In this document: positions 45,473 to 54,701 of the stretch, piece by piece
Numbering within the stretch: the stretch's first letter is position 1
Layout: the number at the start of each line of letters is the position of its first letter
Source: SAR202 cluster bacterium
GTDB lineage: Bacteria; Chloroflexota; Dehalococcoidia; Lucifugimonadales; UBA1123
Direction: 5' to 3'
NCBI GenBank assembly: GCA_030752795.1
Contig: JASMDM010000061.1
Location: 1-64,000 of the forward strand
DNA: 64,000 nucleotides
Made by a program: the position numbers and the translations under genes
Notes under the pieces: model-generated
What the model was told of the DNA's origin: nothing
What the model saw: the letters and a program-made list of their open reading frames with translations, nothing else
The model's database searches: none

Positions 45473-46531
45473 ATGGATAAGAGATTTCTCTTCCTGTTTG
45501 TCGCGGCCCTGTTGGCGGTGTCAGCGCTTGCAACGACTCTAAACATGGCGACCGCGGCAGCCGTAGACACAGAGGTTGTCTCGACCTACATCGACGAGGA
45601 TCTGCCTTTGGCCGATCCGAATTCGCCGATGTGGGACCAGGCTCCGCTCGCGGACGTCGCCCTGAGCGGGCAGGTCGTGATCGCGCCGACTAACGAACAG
45701 AACTCCGTTACAAGCATGAAGGTCCGTTCGTTGAACAACGGCAAGTGGGCAGCCTTCCTGCTTGAATGGGACGATCCCACCATGGACTCAGGGGGTGGCC
45801 TGCTGGATTTCAAGGACTCTGCGGCCATCCAGTTCCCATCTGTGGCGGGAGAGCCTTTCTACTGCATGGGGATGGCTGGCGGCACCGTCGAGATTCTCCA
45901 CTGGCGGGCGGACTTCCAGCGGGACATTGAGATTGGAATGCCCAACGCCCAGGACATCTACCCCAACATGTGGGTCAACATCTATCCGGTGGACGATTCG
46001 GTGAAATTCGGCGACTCAACGCAGTTCCTGACCGGAAGATCGGCAGGGAACCCATTGTCGCTCCCTGAAAAGGACTCCCCCGTGGAGGACATCGTCGCCG
46101 GTGGATTCGGAACCCTGACCAACCAGGATCACAACGACGCCGTTGGTTGGGCCGAATGGAACGACGGCGCTTGGAAAGCGGTAATCGGACGCCCTACGAT
46201 CACATCGGACATGACAGACGCTCAATTGACAGCAGGTCTCGAGACATCCTTGGCCCTGGCGGCTTGGGACGGCGGCAACGACGAAATCGACGGCAAGAAA
46301 TCGGTGTCGACGTGGCTGACCCTGAAGATCGAGGGCGGCCCGCAAGCCGCGACGCCCGCCGCCACGACTCCCGACACGGCGCCCGCGCCAGCGCCGCCGG
46401 CTGCGGTGGATCCGGAAGACGACGACGTTTTGAACGGCCTTACGATAGTAATGATCATCATATTCGCCGCTCTTGTGGTGGTTGCTTCCACGGTGAGTTG
46501 GTTCGTCGCCCGGAGGACAACAAATGCATGA
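45473..46531 (+). CDS. Ethylbenzene-dehydrogenase-type haem-b gamma subunit with C-terminal membrane anchor
   Basis: A 352-residue protein. A Sec signal peptide (about 1-29) is followed by the haem-binding domain (about 35-285) of the EbdC/DdhC/ClrC family; candidate axial ligands are Met in FYCMGMAGG (about 132-134) and a Lys in the WKAVIGRP or GKKSVSTW region. After a Pro/Ala linker with many Pro there is a C-terminal helix (TIVMIIIFAALVVVASTVSW). Classical gamma subunits are soluble in the periplasm; this one is anchored. It overlaps the TorD gene by 8 bp. Confidence 0.82.
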   Translation: MDKRFLFLFVAALLAVSALATTLNMATAAAVDTEVVSTYIDEDLPLADPNSPMWDQAPLADVALSGQVVIAPTNEQNSVTSMKVRSLNNGKWAAFLLEWDDPTMDSGGGLLDFKDSAAIQFPSVAGEPFYCMGMAGGTVEILHWRADFQRDIEIGMPNAQDIYPNMWVNIYPVDDSVKFGDSTQFLTGRSAGNPLSLPEKDSPVEDIVAGGFGTLTNQDHNDAVGWAEWNDGAWKAVIGRPTITSDMTDAQLTAGLETSLALAAWDGGNDEIDGKKSVSTWLTLKIEGGPQAATPAATTPDTAPAPAPPAAVDPEDDDVLNGLTIVMIIIFAALVVVASTVSWFVARRTTNA

Positions 46532-47159
46532 CGTTGAGACTAGTCTCGCGAGATCGGTTTTCTACGAAGTGGCGTCTCTTGGATTTTCTTACCCGTCCGA
46601 CGAGGTTTTGGACTACGTCAGCGAACAGTTGGCCGGATTGTCGTTGACGGTCAAGGCGGCAGGTTTCGACCCCGACACCGCGAAAAAATGCGCGACGTTT
46701 TTGAGCCTGGGCACTACTCTCGACCGAGACGAAATTAAGCGCGGGTACACCGAGCTCTTCATCGGCGGGCAACAGTGCCGGCTGGATGAGAGCGAATACA
46801 GTGAGCACATCTTCTACCGCCAGCAACGCATGGCCGACGCGGCTGGCTTCTACCGAGCTTTCGGATTCGAAGTGGCGACGGACGGGCATCAACGGGCTGA
46901 TTTCATCGGGGCCGAGCTCGAGTTCATGCACGTGCTCCTGTTGAAGCAAGCCTATGCGATCGAAAAAAGCTGGGAAGACAAGGCCGAGGCGTGTTTGGAC
47001 GCCGAAGGCGAGTTCTTCCACGAGCACCTGGAGTGGTGGATACCTACGCTCTGCGAGAAGATGAGGGAAGTGAGCTCATGCGCTTACTACATGTCGCTCA
47101 GCGAGTACCTGGAGTCGTTGGCTCGCAGCGAAACATCCGTGTATCCGCTTCCAGTATAG
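46524..47159 (+). CDS. TorD/NarJ-type molybdoenzyme chaperone (delta)
   Basis: A 211-residue all-helical chaperone. RSVFYEVASLGFSYPSDEVL at the N-terminus, YTELFIGGQQC in the middle and YRAFGFEVATDGHQRADFIGAELEFMHVL match the TorD/DmsD/NarJ family that guards the alpha subunit while the cofactor is loaded. The start overlaps the gamma gene (ATG at 46524). The position after gamma is as in ebdABCD. Confidence 0.86.
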   Translation: MHDVETSLARSVFYEVASLGFSYPSDEVLDYVSEQLAGLSLTVKAAGFDPDTAKKCATFLSLGTTLDRDEIKRGYTELFIGGQQCRLDESEYSEHIFYRQQRMADAAGFYRAFGFEVATDGHQRADFIGAELEFMHVLLLKQAYAIEKSWEDKAEACLDAEGEFFHEHLEWWIPTLCEKMREVSSCAYYMSLSEYLESLARSETSVYPLPV

Positions 47160-48127
47160 AGCGTGCGCTTCCCGCGTTCGCGGGCGTATTGGTCGCGGCC
47201 GTCCTGATCGAACTTCTGCTGTTCAGAATGTTTGCAAGGACCGGAATCTACTTGTTCAAGGACGACACGCCCAGGTGGGTGTACGACGTCTACCAGACGC
47301 TTGTCTGGATCGGCAACACGCTTTTCAACTTCGCGGCGATCTTGACCGTACTGTTGTTCGCGGTCGCCGCCGGTTACTTATGGATGCGGCGGCGAACGTT
47401 CGGTGGGTTGCTGCCCGTGCTGGCGGTGGCGATGGTCGTCTGGCACCTGGCTTTGTTCGTCGTCTATCCGTCGGCGATTCTGTCACTGCTCTACCTGGCT
47501 CTGTCGGTCGCCATGGTGGTTGCGTCGGTGGCCGCGTCGTGGCGTGCGATGACGCGTATGGGCCGAACAGCGATGCTGCTCCTCACGGCGTCGTTTACGT
47601 GCGTCTACTATTTTGAAGCAATCGCGCCTTTGAGAATCGCCGGAGTGAGCTTTGCCGATCACGGCATCGGCGTATTCCAGTTCGGCGAGGCGGTGGCCGG
47701 CTTGGCCATCGTAGCGGCGTTCGTGGCTTGGGGACGAACCCGAAGTGTTCGCGTGCTTGCAGTTCCCGCCGTCGTCGGCTTGTTGATGGTCGGAAGCTAC
47801 GTCTCCGGCCCCGAACGGTTGCCGCTCATCAGCACATGGTCGATGGGCGTGATCATGAACATGCCGTTCGCCGCGTACGCGGTGGCGATACCGCTGATGA
47901 TGGTCACGATTTTGCGACTGAGCGTTTCGGGCCAACCGCTTTTGGGATTCGGTCTGGCGCTGATGTTCTTCAGTCACCGAATGCTGCCGCTGACCTACTT
48001 CAACATGCTCATCCTTGGCGGGTTCCTTCTTGCCGCCATCGCGCTGAACGCGGGCCGGACCTCGCGGCTCGCCGACGGGCGCCGCACCGAGGTCCTGCCT
48101 GCATCGCTCGATCACTCGCCCATCTGA
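47078..48127 (+). CDS. Polytopic membrane protein of the molybdoenzyme operon
   Basis: About ten hydrophobic helices in 349 residues, beginning with RALPAFAGVLVAAVLIELLL. His, Met and Phe occur in helices 4-9 (MVVWHLALF, FSHRMLPLTYF), but no clear NrfD, NarI or cytochrome b signature is seen. The ATG at 47078 lies 82 nt inside torD with AGGGAAG upstream; a later ATG (MFARTG) would cut the first helix. It may link the periplasmic enzyme to the quinone pool or be a haem-b protein; neither is proven. Confidence 0.65.
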   Translation: MRLLHVAQRVPGVVGSQRNIRVSASSIERALPAFAGVLVAAVLIELLLFRMFARTGIYLFKDDTPRWVYDVYQTLVWIGNTLFNFAAILTVLLFAVAAGYLWMRRRTFGGLLPVLAVAMVVWHLALFVVYPSAILSLLYLALSVAMVVASVAASWRAMTRMGRTAMLLLTASFTCVYYFEAIAPLRIAGVSFADHGIGVFQFGEAVAGLAIVAAFVAWGRTRSVRVLAVPAVVGLLMVGSYVSGPERLPLISTWSMGVIMNMPFAAYAVAIPLMMVTILRLSVSGQPLLGFGLALMFFSHRMLPLTYFNMLILGGFLLAAIALNAGRTSRLADGRRTEVLPASLDHSPI

Positions 48128-48182
48128 AACGACAAAGGCCAATCAACGGGTGCTTGGCGTTTTGTGCCGTGATCGGCGATCT

Positions 48183-48956
48183 CTACCCCAGCGACTCGAC
48201 GGTCTGGTCTTCGACGCCCGGCATGACCCATGGCGGGCGGGGCGTCGTGTCGAACTTGACGCCGGGAGCGTCCGGGTGCACGCCCGCAAACGTCAGATTC
48301 ATCGGCTCGAGGTATTCGATCTCGCCATTAACCAGCCGGAACGAGCGATCGTGGCCCGGATAGATGACGTCGGCCTCGTCCAGGATGCGACTGATGCTCT
48401 TTTCGGCGTCGCGTTCGTTCCAGAACACGAGCGGGTTCGTCTTCGTGAGCGCCACGTTGGCGTAGTGCAGGACGTCGCCGGTGACCGCGCAAACGCCGTC
48501 GTCGGTGTCGACCAGCACGGTGATGCTGCCCGGCGAATGGCCGGGCGTGTGGATGATGCGTACGCCGGGCTCGATCTCGTATCCTTCTTCGACTTCGACG
48601 ATGTCGGGCTGGAACTCGACCATCGCTCCGGACCAGGCCGGGGTCGCCCAGTCGTTCGGGTGCGGGTGTTGGGCGTATTTGCGCTCCCAGGGATGGACGA
48701 GCATGGGCGTCTTCGTGAACAGGTCGAAGTTCTGGCTGTGGTCCCAGTGTGCGTGACTCATCACGGTGATGTCGATGTCGTCGTAGGCTAGTCCACGTTC
48801 TTGGAGGGCCTGCTGGAGCGCCAGCCTCCGGCCCACGTGGCCGACGTCCACCAACGTCTTCTTTTCGCCCGTGATCAGCAGACTGCTGCAAAAGCCTGGA
48901 ATTCCCTGGTCCGTGCGGAAAGGGAAGCCGTGAAGCAACACATCGATTTTCGGCAT
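48183..48956 (-). CDS. MBL-fold metallohydrolase (lactonase-like)
   Basis: A 257-residue zinc hydrolase. MSHAHWDHS gives the HxHxDH motif, HTPGHSPGS the next His, TGDVLHY the bridging Asp and YPGHDRSF the last His. The pattern and length are those of N-acyl-homoserine-lactonase-like enzymes. The ATG at 48956 has CAGGAG upstream. It converges with the membrane protein gene, 55 bp apart. Confidence 0.84.
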   Translation of the reverse strand: MPKIDVLLHGFPFRTDQGIPGFCSSLLITGEKKTLVDVGHVGRRLALQQALQERGLAYDDIDITVMSHAHWDHSQNFDLFTKTPMLVHPWERKYAQHPHPNDWATPAWSGAMVEFQPDIVEVEEGYEIEPGVRIIHTPGHSPGSITVLVDTDDGVCAVTGDVLHYANVALTKTNPLVFWNERDAEKSISRILDEADVIYPGHDRSFRLVNGEIEYLEPMNLTFAGVHPDAPGVKFDTTPRPPWVMPGVEDQTVESLG

Positions 48957-49170
48957 GACGGTCTCCTGATATCAGTTTGCAGCGTCCCTGCAGACACCGG
49001 CGCCATTATATACCCTGCGAATTGTCAGGCATCCTGCGAGCCGCGACTCCGTCCACATACATCACGTGCACCCGTTTGACCCGGTTTTGTGTCGAACGTA
49101 TAATCGCGTGGCATTCGCCCCATCAAGAGCTCGACGCCGCAGCCGAGAGCCGACGCTAGGAGGTGTGCCC

Positions 49171-50727
49171 ATGGCACAGAACCAGTACGACGCGATCATC
49201 ATTGGCGGCGGTCACAACGGTCTGGTTACAGCGGGCTATCTGGCGAAAGACGGGCTCTCGGTGTTGGTGCTCGAACGGCTCGACAAGGTCGGTGGGGCGT
49301 GTTCCACCGACGAGATCTTCCCCGGCTTCTTCGGCCCCATGTGCGCCTACATCTGCTACTTGCTTCAGGGCAAGGTCATCGACGACCTGAAACTCCGCGA
49401 GCACGGCCTCGAGATCATCCCGCTGCCAGGCTCACGCGGGGGATCGAGCGGTCTCCATCCGTTCCTCGACGGCACACACTTGAAAGGGCCCGGTATCGAA
49501 TCTGCGTATGACGTCGCCGAACAGTTGCGGGGATTCTCTGAGCACGATGCGCGGTTATACGGCGGCTGGGCTTCGTTCTGGGAGCAGGCGTCCGGGATTC
49601 TTCATCCGTACTTTCTCACGGACCCGCCCACGCTGGCCGATCTCATGGACGACGTTCGCGGGACCAGACGCGAAGAGGTGCTTGAGAAGATGCTCACATG
49701 GAGCATGATGGACCTCGTACACCACTACTTCGACGATGACCGGGTGAGGGCGCAGTTCCTGGGCATCCCGGAGGCGAATCCCAGCGCCGCCGGAAGTGTC
49801 ATGAGCCACGCGTACTTCGATACGACGCACCTCGTTCGACCGCAGGATCGTGGAATACCGCGAGGGAGCATGGGCGCGATATCCGCAGCGCTGGAGAGTT
49901 CGATCAAGAGCCTTGGCGCTGAGATCAGGACAGGGACTGCCGTGCGCGACGTGATCGTCGAAAACGGCCAGGCGATGGGCGTTCGGTTGTTGAGCGGCGA
50001 GGAGATCAGCGGCTTCGTCGTCGTGTCGAACGCGGATCCGATCCGCACGTTCACGACGCTCGTGGATCCCGCTGACGCCGGTGAGGAACTCGTTCAGAAA
50101 GCGAAGGACTGGAAAACGGTCGCCGGATGCGTCAAATTCCTAGCCGCGCTAAAAGAGCCTCCGGACTTCTCCCGGTATCTTGGGGCCGGATACGATCGAA
50201 ACGCCATCGTGAACGTCAATATTTGCCCGTCGGTCGAATACTTCCAGAAGAGCTGGGACGACGCGCAGGCCGGTCGACTGACCGACAGTCCGTTGATGCA
50301 CATCCAGATGCCGTCGATCGTTGACCCCGCGTTGACCCCTCGCGGCGGCGTGATGCTGTCGAACTGGGCGCTGTACTTCCCGCCCAAGCTCAACGACCGG
50401 TCGTGGGCGGACGCGGGACCCGAGCTCGGCGAGCGGATCATCGAATTGCTGACCGAATACGCGCCGAACTTCCGCGACAGTCTCATCGACTGGACAGTGC
50501 AAACGCCCGACGACATCGAAGCGCGGACCTGGATCACAGCGGGCAACATTCGCCACGGAGACATCATCCCGCAGCAGATGCTGTACAACCGCTTCCCGTA
50601 CCGTACGCCAATACGAAACTTCTACCTGTGTGGGGGCGGCACGCATCCGGGCGGCGAGGTCACCGGCGCCCCCGGCCACAACGCGGCCAGTGCGATACTG
50701 AAGGATTTGCAGCGGGTGGCGCAGTAG
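49171..50727 (+). CDS. FAD-dependent oxidoreductase of the phytoene-desaturase/PYROXD2 type
   Basis: A 518-residue flavoprotein. The N-terminal YDAIIIGGGHNGLVTAGYLA and LERLDKVGGAC bind FAD, RGSMGAISAALESSIKSLGAE is the middle motif of this family, and the C-terminal FYLCGGGTHPGGEVTGAPGHN closes the FAD site. AGGAGGTG lies 7 nt before ATG 49171. Family members dehydrogenate isoprenoids or unknown hydrophobic substrates. It is the first plus-strand gene before the CoA-ester cluster, but separated from it by about 850 bp of repeats. Confidence 0.87.
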   Translation: MAQNQYDAIIIGGGHNGLVTAGYLAKDGLSVLVLERLDKVGGACSTDEIFPGFFGPMCAYICYLLQGKVIDDLKLREHGLEIIPLPGSRGGSSGLHPFLDGTHLKGPGIESAYDVAEQLRGFSEHDARLYGGWASFWEQASGILHPYFLTDPPTLADLMDDVRGTRREEVLEKMLTWSMMDLVHHYFDDDRVRAQFLGIPEANPSAAGSVMSHAYFDTTHLVRPQDRGIPRGSMGAISAALESSIKSLGAEIRTGTAVRDVIVENGQAMGVRLLSGEEISGFVVVSNADPIRTFTTLVDPADAGEELVQKAKDWKTVAGCVKFLAALKEPPDFSRYLGAGYDRNAIVNVNICPSVEYFQKSWDDAQAGRLTDSPLMHIQMPSIVDPALTPRGGVMLSNWALYFPPKLNDRSWADAGPELGERIIELLTEYAPNFRDSLIDWTVQTPDDIEARTWITAGNIRHGDIIPQQMLYNRFPYRTPIRNFYLCGGGTHPGGEVTGAPGHNAASAILKDLQRVAQ

Positions 50728-51582
50728 CGAAGGCCGCCCTCCGCTGGACCGGCCGGTGCACGGGATGCGAGACGGCAGGACTCCCCGAGACGCGGGGGAT
50801 CGGATCTGTGTTCGACCAGATGTTTTTTGCAGCGGAAGGCTCAGAGTGACTCGTGGCGGTTGCCACCAACGTGGCAAAGTGTGAAAACTGGCTTGGCCTG
50901 AAGGGCCAGAGCACCAATGACAGAGGTGGGCTCGGCCCTATGGCCCACCCCGCACAGGCATTTTCATACCGATGACCCATGGCGGTTGCCACAGCCGTGA
51001 CAAAGATGAAAACTGGCTTGGCCCTGATGGCGATAAACAAAATAAACAGTGCCGAACAATCTGTGTCATTCAGAGGCCGCAGCCGAAGAATCTGGTCGCT
51101 GAACACGCCTGTTTGCCCGCAGGTCTCCAGAAGTTTCTCCTTCTGCGGAAAGCCCAGCATGGTAAGAAACGTTGAGAACAACGTATTGGGTCAATTACCG
51201 TAACGGCTCAAGCGACTCTTGAGTGTGGGCGGCCCTTCGACAGGCTCAGGGCGAGCGGATGGGTGCGTGGCTCATCATGGGCGGATGCTCAGCATCGCGA
51301 GACACGTTGGGCACAACTTATTTAGTTGATGACCATAAGGGCCAGAGCACCTATGACGGACGTAGGCTCGGGCTTCTAGCCCACCCTGGGTGCCTACTTT
51401 CAAACCAATGACATCATCGGTCCCCGTGGCGTTTCGGTTGAGTTCGACCGTACGTATACGATGGGATATGCGTGCCTCTGTGTCGCCGTTATTCGTAGTT
51501 AGCGATGATTGTTGCAGGCGGGGCCGCAAATCTGAACGTTTGTGGTAAGCTAAGCGGAAATCCCCAGGCGTGGAGCAGCAGC
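50728..51582. repeat. 855-bp stretch filled by the long composite repeat (copy D)
   Basis: 50809-51420 holds a diverged AGCGGAAGGCTCAGAGTGAC module, two head-to-tail units with TGGCGGTTGCCAC...GAAAACTGGCTTGGCC (50853-50907 and 50979-51025), then the full series shared with 26040-26470, and small palindromes around GGGCCAGAGCACC. No gene is seen. The last 100 bp may hold the promoter of the CoA-transferase gene. Confidence 0.7.
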
Positions 51583-52428
51583 ATGAACAACGGCACGCCG
51601 GCCACGGTTTTTTCGGAGCGCGAATTCCAGGTTTGCCTCCTTGCCAGCCTCGTCAGCGAAGGGCGAAGCTATTGGGTGGCGGGTGGCGGCGGTCCGCTGT
51701 ACGCCGTGTTGCTGGCCCAGGCTTTCCACGCCCCCCATGCGACCTACATCACCGAGGACGGCGTCATCGCGCCTGAGCCCGCGCTGCCGTTTGATCCGAT
51801 CGGCGGGATGGTGAGCAGTCGAGCGGGCTACCGCGCGCTCGAGTGGGGCACGATGAACACGGCTGGCGACTATGCCCGGCTCGGCCACATGGACTACGGC
51901 ATCATCAACACGCTACAGATTGATCCGTACGGCAACATTAACTCCACGTGGTTGGGCGACTATGCGACCGAGGGCAGGCGATTCGGCGGACCGGGCGGCG
52001 CGGACTCGATCGCGGCGTTGTGTTGGCGGACGATCCTGGCCACGGACCAGCAGGAGCGCAAGTTCGTCCCCCAGATGGATTTCATCAGTTCGCCGGGATT
52101 CCTGGACGGCACGCCGGGCGCCAGAGAGGCAGCCGGACTGCCGACGGAAACGGGCCCGTGGCGCGTCGCGACGCCCTGGGCGCTGTTCGATTATGAGGAA
52201 GAGAGCCGTCATCTACGCTTGATGGCTCGATCGCCCTGGGTCACGACGGAGCAGGTGCTGAGCGAGATGGGGTTCCGTCCGCGACTCGCCGAAAACATCG
52301 ACGTGTTGGACCCGCCGACCGAGGAACAACTAGAAATCCTACGAACGAAGCTCGACGTGGACGGGCGGTTCTCGTCGTCCGAGAAGATGGTTCAACGCAC
52401 GGAGAACGGGAAGTACGAGCTGTTGTGA
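51583..52428 (+). CDS. Class I CoA-transferase subunit B-like protein
   Basis: A 281-residue protein similar to glutaconate CoA-transferase beta and related IpdB proteins. YWVAGGGGPLYAVLLAQA, the motif TYITEDGVIAPEP with Glu at the place of the catalytic residue, GIINTLQIDPYGNINSTWLGD and FGGPGGADSIAAL are readable. ATG 51583 has GGAG 7 nt upstream and matches the family N-terminus. The A subunit is not adjacent but lies at 56.9 kb in the same direction, with nitroreductase-like genes in between. Confidence 0.82.
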   Translation: MNNGTPATVFSEREFQVCLLASLVSEGRSYWVAGGGGPLYAVLLAQAFHAPHATYITEDGVIAPEPALPFDPIGGMVSSRAGYRALEWGTMNTAGDYARLGHMDYGIINTLQIDPYGNINSTWLGDYATEGRRFGGPGGADSIAALCWRTILATDQQERKFVPQMDFISSPGFLDGTPGAREAAGLPTETGPWRVATPWALFDYEEESRHLRLMARSPWVTTEQVLSEMGFRPRLAENIDVLDPPTEEQLEILRTKLDVDGRFSSSEKMVQRTENGKYELL

Positions 52429-52811
52429 CGCAGGTGACGGGTTCGGCCTGAAGGCCGAGATCACCGGCCGAGCGAGGAAACGGTGGTGCTCTGGCCGTTT
52501 ACGGCCAAGCCCGTTAAAGACACGAAATAAGCAGCGGTTGTTAATGGCCCAAACTGCAACCCGTAAGGGCGGGTTGCAAACCCGCCCGCCGGTCTGGACT
52601 ACGTGACGCCAGGAATAAGAAGCATCACCATGGTCCACACACCAGGTACGAGGTGATATTCGAGCGAAACCCGCGGGAGGGTTTGAAACCCTCCCCGACA
52701 ACGACGGATCGTGTCGTGCGAATCAGCAGATCAACGCAGCCGAGACAGCAACCAATAGGCAACCCACAACCACGAGCTCACATACCGCACCAGACCAGGA
52801 GGAACGCGATC
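52429..52811. repeat. Spacer with four short palindromic repeats
   Basis: Palindromes: GGCCTGAAGGCC (52447-52458), TGGCCGTTTACGGCCA (about 52492-52507), GGGCGGGTTGCAAACCCGCCC (given as arms GGGCGGGTT/AACCCGCCC, about 52568-52588) and GGGAGGGTTT/AAACCCTCCC (about 52674-52694). Such REP-like units may form mRNA hairpins. No gene is seen. Confidence 0.6.
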
Positions 52812-54170
52812 ATGGTTGACAAGAATGCACCAATTCCGCATCCGGGAATCGACGGCGCGTGGCCGCTGTTCGACACGATGTTCAAGCGTCGCAGCCGGCG
52901 CTTTTCGGCCGGGGCTCAGATTCCGGGAGGCGCGACCGAATTTGTTTCGTCCAAGCTGCCGATGCCGCTCGACGAGACCGAGGAGGCGTTCCTCGTTTGG
53001 GCCGCCACCGGGGTCACCGGGCAGGTGCTCGCCGACCTGCCGTTCCGCGACGACGACGGACAAGACGCCGGAGGCAACACGATACTGACCTGGCGCGGGT
53101 TGACGTACGCGAGCCCGTGCGCGTCGCACGAAACCCGACTGTTCTACTGGAACGACGAGGGCACATACTTCGTCAAATACGAGAACGTAGACCCGACAAA
53201 GGTCCTGGAGTTCGAAGACAAAAGCGACTGGGAGAAGGTTCTCCGCTTCGCTCGCGCAAGCCGTGTCAAGCTGTTCGACGGGCGCCCTCAGTTTCCGCAC
53301 GAGCGCGGCGTGATGCTGCCGTTCAACCTGTGGGACTCGGATATCTCGGGCGCGACGGTCTTCCTGCCGGTGCTCGACTGCACCTACGAGACGATCAACG
53401 TGCTGTTGTTGACGATCGGCTACGGCACCGGTGCGGCGGTGATCGACGACATCGGCGGAAACAACGCCTACGCTGGATGCGAAAAGTGGGTTAAGTCGGG
53501 GTTGCTAGACGAGAAGCGAGTCATACCTCTATCGTCGCTGGGCACGGTGTCGGTCGTCGAAGTCGGGTTTATGATGCAGAACCTCCAGCTCGCCGTTCAG
53601 GCGATGGGTCTGGGCGGTTGGGTGCACGCGGCGCCCGTCGACACGGTGCTCATGGGTGGCACGCCGCTGGCCGAAGGGCTCGGGTTCAGGTTCGACACTC
53701 CGAAAGTGTCGCTGCCGGGCCGTCAGGGTCTCGGCGGACCGATCCCTGTCGGATTGGACGGCTTCATGGAGCCGTTCATCCCGCCGTATTACGCGAACAT
53801 GGACGCCGCCGTCGATGCCGTCGTGGACATCAAGTTCGGGACCGGCGGCATCTACACCCCGGACACGACATCCACGCCGCTGAAAGACTCCGAGGGATTC
53901 ATCGCCGACGTGCCGCCGCACACCGAAGACGTGATCCAGTGCGTCAAGGACATCTGCAACTACGCGTGGGATAAATACGGCCGATTCCCGGTCGGGACCG
54001 ATCCGATCCAGACGCATTCGTGGTTCCAGGCTCATCATCTTGACCTGGACTTCTACGATCAGTACTATGCGCCGGGCGCTTACACGTCTACGCAGGCCAA
54101 CCACCTGGAGGACTGGCACAGCGCGGTAGCGAAGCAGGCGATCGAAAACACGATGACGACAACACGGTAG
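52812..54170 (+). CDS. Nitroreductase-fold protein, long form
   Basis: A 452-residue protein. The first 80 residues (FKRRSRRFSAGAQIPGGATE, LDETEEAFLVWAATGVTGQV) resemble the FMN-binding start of nitroreductase-family enzymes, where RRSxRxF is followed by an early helix. The remainder holds no motif I can name but has the two-helix pattern QLAVQAMGLGGWVHAAP expected near the FMN site. AGGAGG precedes ATG 52812. It is much longer than normal nitroreductases (about 200), so its family assignment is moderate. It leads a run of three such genes. Confidence 0.6.
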   Translation: MVDKNAPIPHPGIDGAWPLFDTMFKRRSRRFSAGAQIPGGATEFVSSKLPMPLDETEEAFLVWAATGVTGQVLADLPFRDDDGQDAGGNTILTWRGLTYASPCASHETRLFYWNDEGTYFVKYENVDPTKVLEFEDKSDWEKVLRFARASRVKLFDGRPQFPHERGVMLPFNLWDSDISGATVFLPVLDCTYETINVLLLTIGYGTGAAVIDDIGGNNAYAGCEKWVKSGLLDEKRVIPLSSLGTVSVVEVGFMMQNLQLAVQAMGLGGWVHAAPVDTVLMGGTPLAEGLGFRFDTPKVSLPGRQGLGGPIPVGLDGFMEPFIPPYYANMDAAVDAVVDIKFGTGGIYTPDTTSTPLKDSEGFIADVPPHTEDVIQCVKDICNYAWDKYGRFPVGTDPIQTHSWFQAHHLDLDFYDQYYAPGAYTSTQANHLEDWHSAVAKQAIENTMTTTR

Positions 54171-54185
54171 AACGAAGGATCAGCT

Positions 54186-54398
54186 ATGCGCGTGGAATCG
54201 GGAGCGGGCAACTTCGAGATGACCGTGTACAAGGTTGAGCCCCGCGGCAGGAACCTGGTGCTCAAATCGAACATGGGCGTCTGGGTGTCGGACGTGATTC
54301 TGGAGCCAAGGGAGATATTCCAGTTGCTGTGGCTGCATTTCCGGCCCAAAGCGCTGCTGTATCTGCTCCGGCTTCCGTGGCTGGCGGTGCGAGGTTAG
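54186..54398 (+). CDS. Small conserved-looking protein of unknown function
   Basis: A 70-residue protein starting MRVESGAGNFEMTVYKVEPR, mostly beta with a C-terminal hydrophobic helix (EIFQLLWLHFRPKALLYLLR). AAGGA precedes the ATG, and it begins 16 nt after the long nitroreductase gene, so it is likely co-transcribed. I do not recognise it. A weak hairpin (CCAC/GTGG followed by CTTTTATTT) lies right after the stop and may end transcription. Confidence 0.6.
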   Translation: MRVESGAGNFEMTVYKVEPRGRNLVLKSNMGVWVSDVILEPREIFQLLWLHFRPKALLYLLRLPWLAVRG

Positions 54399-54701
54399 GC
54401 CACTCGTGGCTTTTATTTGCGCTAGACGTAGCCCGACGAAACGTGATTGATAAATCGAGACATGGATAATCTGCGAGTGGTCACATTCTTGTCGCAGGAC
54501 GATCAACGGATCGAGGGTCTGCCGTTTTGGCGCATCAGTGTCGAGGGTGGCCCCAACGCATGGATGACTGACTGCAGGGCCCCTAATCCTCCTCCTTCTG
54601 CGGAAGGATCAGGATGACGGTCAAGACCAGGCAGCGGCCTGCCGGCGATGCAGACGAACATCGCAGCGTGGATCGTCCGCGAATGAAGGAAAGGACACAG
54701 T
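54399..54701. other. Spacer with a doubtful 51-codon ORF and a repeat copy
   Basis: An ATG at 54462 opens 51 codons (MDNLRVVTFLSQDDQRIEGL...) up to 54617, but the last ten codons come from a dispersed repeat copy (CTTCTGCGGAAGGATCAGGA, 54594-54613) and no good ribosome site is present. I do not call it a gene with confidence. Confidence 0.35.

Noticed and set aside
50853-51420. CRISPR array or insertion sequence at the long repeats
   Set aside because: Repeat units are irregular in length and spacing, and no transposase or cas gene is in the window.
54462-54617. A 51-codon ORF between the small protein and the nitroreductase gene
   Set aside because: Its end is made of a dispersed repeat copy and it lacks a good ribosome site.
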